A stretch of DNA of 64,000 nt from Chrysoporthe austroafricana (taxonomy: Eukaryota > Ascomycota > Sordariomycetes > Diaporthales > Cryphonectriaceae), in NCBI GenBank assembly GCA_001051155.2, contig JYIP02000010.1, positions 434,001-498,000 on the forward strand. The letters are read 5' to 3'. A program made the translations under genes and the position numbers. Shown in pieces: positions 58,301-64,000 of this stretch; position 1 is the first letter of the stretch, and each line of letters begins with the position of its first letter. The notes below the pieces were generated by a model. That model was not told the DNA's origin, did no database searches, and saw only the letters and a program-made list of their open reading frames with translations.

Positions 58301-58799
58301 AGTATGAGATACGATTGGACAGAATGGCTCGGGAGCTCCCTGTTGCATGATAGGTCCCGACAGTTTCCTCGTCACGGTTCATGATATGGTCGTAGTCAGC
58401 GGTCATCAGTCCAGAAAAAACGGCCGTATCTGACCCTCGAAGGTTCTCAACTGCCTGTCCTGCATCTTGCAGCGCTTCAAATACAGTTTCAAGAAGCATT
58501 CGTAATTGAGGGTCGATTACGCTAGCTTCCATAGGACTGATACCGAAGAATCGGGAGTCGAACCGAGTATGCACACCATCTTTTCCAGCGCCAAGTAAGT
58601 ACGAGTGCTTGACCTCGGTATGTCCGTGATACTTCCCGTTAGGGTGGTGGAAGCCTGAAGCGCTGAAGCGGTCGAGGGGAATAGAACAAAGAGTATCAAC
58701 CGGACTGCGGATGAGATCCCATAGAGCTTTCGGTGTGTTAGCATCGCCAGGAAATCGACAGCCACTTCCGATAATCGCGATAGGTTCTTGATTGGTCAT
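46365..58799 (-). CDS. hybrid polyketide synthase-nonribosomal peptide synthetase (PKS-NRPS)
   Basis: A 3998-aa megasynthase from seven exons: 58799-57943, 57866-57438, 57365-52101, 52041-51953, 51856-49813, 49744-49392 and 49324-46365. Introns are 59-96 nt and all phases agree. KS: C181 (DTACSSS), H320 (EAHGTGT), H363. AT: GHSSG, Ser661. DH: H987 ([10 protein letters not shown]), Asp1158. MT: LEIGGGS near 1430. There is no functional ER; a structural stretch leads to KR (AGLTGSLG near 2135, Ser/Tyr2273/Asn). ACP: DSL Ser2451. C domain ~2560-3010 has TSxxxDG (2698-2704) in place of HHxxxDG. A domain: [11 protein letters not shown] near 3171, [15 protein letters not shown], and SSKLDRR with the A10 Lys. 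T: GGTSL Ser3600. R: TGATGHLG near 3680 with Tyr3828/Lys3832 (YPATK), so a reductase rather than a Tyr-less Dieckmann type. It should join a methylated, highly reduced polyketide to one amino acid; the product is unknown. Confidence 0.9.
57875..57888 (+). repeat. T14 homopolymer inside PKS-NRPS intron 1
   Basis: Fourteen consecutive T on the plus strand (A14 on the coding strand) lie inside the 76-nt first intron, between the CTGAC branch point and the TAG acceptor. The run sits within the distance that sets acceptor use, so its length could vary and matter for splicing. Confidence 0.8.
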
Positions 58800-59574
58800 T
58801 TTGAAGAGCAGGCTCCGCTATTTGAGCCCAAGAAACTTGTCATGGGCGACGTTTGGTGCTGCTTGGTTCCAATCTTTCTGTTCAAGGTGATGGTGGACAA
58901 TTCTTCTCACCGTGCATTGATCGATGCCCACGATATGAATAGGACCATCGATGATTTCAGACATTGACGTGGGATCGGGCTATGGGACGAATTTCCGCTT
59001 GTACGCCCTGTTCAATACGCTGACCAGTGACTTCCCAGGTGAGGACTCCGAAATTCCGGTCCCCAAGGATGCGTTTCCGCTATATGCACGGAAGATGTGA
59101 GTGCATCCGCGAACGCGGCTGGGACATGCAGCCCTCGCTGCAACCGTGGGCATCCAAGTGCATGGGTCAGTTGAAGATATCACTGGCAGAACCAGATACT
59201 GCCTGCTGCAGCTTGGACTCCTTCCTGCGCTACATCGTAGACGTGCAGGTAATACGATGCTGCATGACAGGTTAGCACTATGGGGGCTGAATGCTACTGT
59301 AGTTGATGCTAGGAACTTCCTTCATATGCTACGTTGTACAGGCGTACATGAATATTACTACCGTATTTGGTCTCAGGACTTGCTCTAGGCGGAGCACAAC
59401 AGCATAGGTTGACGAAAGCCATGCGTTTTGGCAGGCCCACGTGAGCATTCAAGCAACCGCGGAATCCGTTGGGTTAGCAGAGCGCGGCGAGGCGAGTCTG
59501 CTTTCCTGCCACCTGAATCACTTCATCTACCTCAGAAACAGCAAAAGAGCTGTTGACGAACGCATTTCCCCATC
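58800..59574. other. divergent intergenic region, PKS-NRPS / membrane protein
   Basis: About 775 bp between the start codons of the PKS-NRPS (reverse) and the rhodopsin-domain gene (forward), so it should contain both promoters. Some plus-strand pieces read like protein (FRLYALFNTLTSDFPGED, then SVEDITGRTRYCLLQLG) but are broken by stops and frame changes. They could be an old gene remnant; I cannot assign a family. Confidence 0.4.
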
Positions 59575-60959
59575 ATGGCAATCCACTCACTGGATGACCC
59601 TTTGCAGGGCGCTGCATTCATACTAAGCGTGGTTTTGACTCCTATATGTGTTGTGGTCACGGTCTTCCGGTTCGTGGCTTCCAAAATGGCCTCAAGAAAA
59701 ATCGGCGGCGAAGACTGGTGTGCGCTGGCATCTCTGGCCGTTTTCATTGCTTACATCGTTTGCATCTCCATCAGTTCGTCCAATATCTTCCAAAGTGACC
59801 GTCTCATTCTATATCCTGATACTGTATAACAGTTGGCATGTTTCTTGATGGAAAACAGCAGTCGTCGCTGCCAATGGAGCAAATCCGTATATGTCTTGAA
59901 GTCAGCCAGAGCCAGCTTCAGATTCTATTTTTCAGCTTTCATCACGATATCCCCGTTCACCCTTCTACAGTGCAATATACTAACATTTAACAATAGTATA
60001 CCTATGCCGCCAACGCCATGTTTCCACTTCAGCAAACTTTGGCGAAGTCCAGCATCTTACTCCTCTACCATCGGATTTTCGGGGTGGATCGAAAATACGT
60101 CTGGCGGATCAGAGCTCTCGCGCTGGTTCAAATGACATACTGCATTACGACCTTCATCACATCAATCCTGATCTGTCGGCCAGTGCAAAAATACTGGACA
60201 CCTACCATGACTACAGGACACTGCATCAACATTGCGGCATTTCTGGCCGGTGTCGAAACCACGAACTCACTAGTAGACTTTGCCATGGTTGCTCTTGCAA
60301 TTGTCATGGTGCGCAATCTACAAGTGAGCACAAGCATGAAGCTGAAATTGAGTCTTATTTTCATACTCGGTGGTCTGTAAGTTCAGGTTGGGTTTTCATG
60401 TGCGCAGCTGGGCCAAGCAAAGTGGCTGATGTGGAACTAATAATTGGTAGAGCGGGTATTATTGGATTTATTAAGATCGGCTTCAGTTTCCGGATTACGA
60501 TCGGTAAGTTCCCTCCTCCAGGGCTCGGTACCCCCTCGCTGAACCTGAATCTGTTTTCCAGATACGCAGGTGATCCTCGGCGTTTGGGCACTTGTTCAAA
60601 TGGCAATGAGCATCATTTGCTGCAGCGTCATCGTCTATCGCCCTTTTTTCAGAAAGACAGGGTTCTTCAGCCGCCTGGCCTCGAAAATGGCATTCTATGG
60701 AAGCTGGTCCCGCTTGGCGCCAAAGACAAAACCGTCAAAAGTGCAGAATTCCGATGGGTCGTACGGATGGACACGTCCGCCTTATGGTATCAGCGACGGA
60801 TCATCCACCCAGCGCGAAACTGTCCTCTTGCCGCCTCTTGTGCCTTATTCTGGCAGTCAAACTGTGTTCGTCAGGCAGGATTCGCAAGATATTAGCGGCC
60901 ATGAATCGGGGTATCAGATGAAGACTGTCCAAATTGAACAGACGTGGGAACACGTATGA
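59575..60959 (+). CDS. Pth11-like/rhodopsin-domain integral membrane protein
   Basis: A 383-aa protein of the fungal rhodopsin-domain group often annotated as integral membrane or Pth11-like. Five exons fit: 59575-59773, 59833-59954, 59997-60376, 60451-60503 and 60562-60959. All junctions are phase-consistent; the second intron is short at 42 nt, so that boundary is the least certain. Features typical of the family are VFRFVASKMASRKIGGEDW after the first helix, AKSSILLLYHRIFGVDRKY in the third or fourth helix region, CITTFITSILICRPVQKYW, and GHCINIAAF. About seven hydrophobic helices are present, with a long polar C-terminal tail (roughly the last 110 residues). Function is unknown; members may be receptors or membrane scaffolds. 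It is divergently transcribed from the PKS-NRPS and may belong to the same cluster, as such proteins commonly do. Confidence 0.8.
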
Positions 60960-62287
60960 ATACCGCAGTGTTTGAGCTCCAAATGGGGGGCTAAAATGCA
61001 TCAATCGCAATCGAGGAGCGGGAAGGGGGGGGGATCCACTTCAAGTAGGACACCACACAAAACCTTGTATGTCCCTAGGGAAGTACACACGGTTCTCAAA
61101 GCATATTCTGGACGTAGGCTACTCGAGGTGTTGCTGAGATATGTATAACCATTGAAAAGCTATCAAATGCTCTCAGATTCTAGAGTTGATCTCAACCATG
61201 AAGACACAAGGTCAGTTTCTTATCCTTCCCCCGGGGAAAGTTGTCATATCTTGACACGTAAGATGAACTAGACGAACATTGTTATCCAGGCATCCAATTG
61301 TACGTAAAGTTTAAGGTGCCTGAGATACGTGCAGCCAGAACTTCAGTCGAATTTCCCCTCCGCATTGACATCTCAGTGGTGTCGGCGCTTTTTGTATGCA
61401 TCCCTGCTCGACCTTCAGTTTTGCCCGTGTCAGCGAACCTAGTGTGCGAAGTTGGGGTTACATCGTCACCAACGCCCGCACGGCGACTACGAAGAGGTTC
61501 TCGTCGGGTGCGACACACAATGTACAAAGTGGTCTGCTGTTTGACTCGCCCAGGGTGCCGTCGATGGCCCTTCGAGATGTACGCTGGGGGCCAAAGACTG
61601 ACGGTCTGGTACATGGGTTCACTTGGATACTCCGTCAAGTTATCCACATTTTCCATCCACCTCCATCGGCTGAATCGTGAGGGCGCAACAGATTCCTGCC
61701 CGAGATGTTGGACTGATGCCTGTTGCAATACGACGGTAAATCGGCGAAGGATCTGATCAGCGGTTGAAGGTCAACCCAGAGATGCGTCGCCGCTCTGTTG
61801 TAGGAGCAGGCTGGACGCTCTACGTGCAGCACCTAGCATGATTGGGTAGGGTTGGGGGCCATGGAGGCAAATGAACGGCGCAAATTATCGCATGATTGAA
61901 TATGTGCATCGAGGTATCAATTCGTGTTCTGTCTGTCTGCAACGCTGTACGGCCCCCTGCATCTGGTGTGAACCAAAAAGGGAACGCTGAACCGATGGCA
62001 TAGGTATCGTGTAGATTCATACTCCTCAGCAGGAGGGCCGTAACGTGCCCAACCAGACAAGAGAACGCCCAAATGCCACAATCTATCAACGATTAGCCGG
62101 GTTCTAAAGCATGCCAACATATGTGCCAGGTACGTGTTTGAATAAAACTCAAGCACAAAGCAACACGGACTCGATATCAATAGCACCAGAAGTGACCCTT
62201 CGCAACAGCAGAAGCGCATCTTATTGATTACCAATTATCACTATCAATTTCATATTCTCACATCCATTCTCTTGAGGCTGATCCAGA
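60960..62287. other. intergenic, no gene supported
   Basis: About 1.3 kb. Overlapping frames at 61282-61756 on both strands and 61635-62234 on the reverse strand look coding by length but have no recognisable motif or splice-linked extension. A G run lies near 61025-61034. No zinc-cluster transcription factor motif was found here. Confidence 0.45.
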
Positions 62288-64000
62288 ATGTCCTCGATAT
62301 TACTTTCGCCGGAGAAGGTTGATGATCATTCTCCAGCCCAAAATCCCGCCTGCCTCATTGATCTCGATACTGAGAATCCAATTGCTCATGCAAACGTTGG
62401 TCGAACCACTGACACACGGCCTGAAGCCAGTGTCCCATTAAAACGCGGGGTTCGTTTCTGGGCAGTCATCATTGGCTTAGCTATTGCAAACTTTCTAGCC
62501 TCTTTGGAGCACAGCGTAGTGGTTACTTCGGGTCCAACGATCGTAGCAGATCTGAACATGAAACAGAACTACATTTGGATCACCAATTCATTCTTTGTTT
62601 GCAGGTCAGTATTAAACGCCTCAAGAAATACAAAATCTGGTTGTTCAGTGGCAAAAGACTAACTGTTCCTTCATCTCCCTGTAGCGCAGCCTTTCAGCCT
62701 CTATTCGGGCAGCTATGCAACATTCTGGGACGGAGGTGGCCAATGTTGATTGTCGTCTCTTTGTTCACTTTTGGAAGCGGTATCTGCGCTGGTGCTGTCA
62801 ACGGCAGCATGCTAATAGCTGGCCGAGGCATTCAAGGAGCGGGATCTGGGGGCATCATCATGATTGTAGGTCCGTTTTAAGTCTTTCTCGATTGCCACTG
62901 AGTCCAGCTGACATTGTTAACTCCTAGAAATAATTCTCGGCGACTTGGTGCCACTGCGGGAGCGAGGCTACTATTTGGCTATCATATTGGCTCTCTACAC
63001 AGTCGGCCTATCCCTCGGCCCCTTCATAGGCGGCATCATTGTTGATAACACGACATGGAGATGGGTACGTCACTGATTGAAACAGAAAAGGCCTTCGGTC
63101 GCATGGCTGACCAGGAATATTCTGCGCCAGGTTTTCTACTTAAATCTCCCTATAGGAGCAGTTGCTCTCCTCACTTTGTTTCTTTCCTTACACGTCAACT
63201 ACAACAAGGAAATGACGCTGTCGGAGAAGCTCAAGAGAATTGACTGGGCTGGGAATTTCCTCTTGATGACCGGGACGGTCATCATATTATATGCCCTGAC
63301 AAATGCAGGAACCGTATATCCGTGGAGCTCGTGGCATACATTGGTGCCTCTCGTCCTAGGAGGCTTTGCCTTCGGCATCTTTGCCGCTTGGGAGACTCGC
63401 GGAATACCTACCGAAGTGCTAATACCCTCACGGCTCTTTCACCATCGCACTTCCGTGATAGTTGCCATTAACACATTCTTGCATTCTATGCTGGTCTATT
63501 GGGCACTTTATTTCCTTCCGATATACTTCCAAGCGGTGAAGCTCTTTTCGGCTGAGCGTTCTGGGGTATCTTTACTTCCGATCTCGTTGATCTGCATTCC
63601 TGGTGCAGCTATATCGGCCATGGCAGTTTCTCGATGGGGAAAGTTCAAAGCATTGCACATATTTGGATTTGCGACATTCACCCTCGGAATGGGGCTCTTC
63701 GTCATGCAGAGTGAGCGCACATCAACCGCCGAGTGGGCTACCTTCCAAAGCATAGGTGCATTCGGCGCGGGAATTGTGCTCGATACCTTGCTCCCAGCAT
63801 TTCAAGCTCCTGTGGCCGAGGCCGACCAAGCGGTAGCCACCGCGACTTGGTGCTTCATACGAACGTTCGGAAATGTTTGGGGCGTTGCCGTTCCAGCAGT
63901 CATTTTCAACAATCGGGTTGACCAGCTTGCCTCGACTGTGTCTGATGCGGTGGCGCGTCGATCGCTGCTTGGTGGCGGTGCGTACCAGCATGCCTCTGCA
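62288..64000 (+). CDS. MFS transporter, DHA2-like (14-TMS type), 3' end beyond window
   Basis: A partial gene whose coding frame is still open at the last base. Four exons are visible: 62288-62604, 62685-62869, 62928-63064 and 63131 to beyond 64000, all phase-consistent. The N-terminal ~55 residues are hydrophilic. The first helix (FWAVIIGLAIANFLASLEHS) leads into VVVTSGPTIVADL, which is the DHA2 hallmark. The loop GQLCNILGRRWPM is the MFS signature. GAGSGGIIMI, ILGDLVPLRERGYYLA and [26 protein letters not shown] are standard DHA2 motifs. The family exports toxic or self-made metabolites by proton antiport. Placed next to the PKS-NRPS locus, it is the likely exporter and self-protection pump for its product. 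That role is inferred from position. Confidence 0.9.

Noticed and set aside
58976..59270. Protein-like fragments in the PKS-NRPS promoter region
   Set aside because: Broken by stops and frame changes with no family match; not enough to call a pseudogene.
61282..61756. Overlapping ~150-aa frames on both strands
   Set aside because: No recognised motif, no branch point or donor that extends either frame, and the two frames cannot both be real; left as intergenic.
1..64000. CRISPR arrays, rRNA, tRNA or transposase genes
   Set aside because: None recognised on reading; no repeat-spacer structure, no cloverleaf with A/B boxes identified, and no transposase motif.

Overview
The window looks like nuclear DNA of a filamentous ascomycete (Pezizomycotina). 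Genes carry short GT-AG introns (about 40-190 nt, mostly 50-100) with CTGAC/CTAAC-type branch points. The families are typical of that group: a HET-domain protein, MFS drug transporters, a Pth11-like rhodopsin-domain protein, ankyrin-rich giants, a Stealth-type phosphotransferase and a PKS-NRPS hybrid. Exon structures below were worked out by hand from splice signals and reading phase. Family names come from recognised motifs, not from a database search.

Left part (1-32.6 kb): an accessory-looking region with large gaps. In order it holds a DHA1 MFS transporter (+), a small two-exon unknown (-), a HET-domain gene (-), a GPI-anchored Ser/Thr-rich wall protein (+), a prolyl-4-hydroxylase-like 2OG oxygenase (-), an Arg-rich protein with a C-terminal Cys/His cluster (+), a zinc-free MDR reductase (-), a DUF6594-type membrane protein (-), a small ankyrin protein (-), an unknown two-exon gene (+), a decayed TPR-SET gene (-), a frameshifted FAD monooxygenase (+) and a Stealth-family glycosylphosphotransferase (+).

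Middle part (32.9-46.0 kb): an apparent immunity/allorecognition-like island. A relic of an AAA-ATPase gene (DUF7025-type region) precedes a 1086-aa ankyrin plus subtilisin-like (S8) protease gene (-) with a complete Asp/His/Ser triad. Divergent from it are a 303-aa conserved-looking unknown and a 1929-aa protein: an alpha/beta-hydrolase-like domain with an Asp in the nucleophile elbow, an NTPase-like core without a recognisable P-loop, many ankyrin repeats, a ZZ-type zinc finger and an acidic tail. The protease and the sensor-like protein side by side are the best candidate here for an undescribed system.

Right part (46.4-64 kb): a secondary-metabolite locus. One 7-exon gene (-) encodes a 3998-aa PKS-NRPS with order KS-AT-DH-MT-KR-ACP-C-A-T-R and no functional ER. 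Its C domain has lost the HHxxxDG double histidine (TSxxxDG instead). To its right are a five-exon rhodopsin-domain membrane protein (+) and the start of a DHA2 MFS exporter (+) that runs off the window. No pathway transcription factor or trans-ER lies next to the synthase inside the window.
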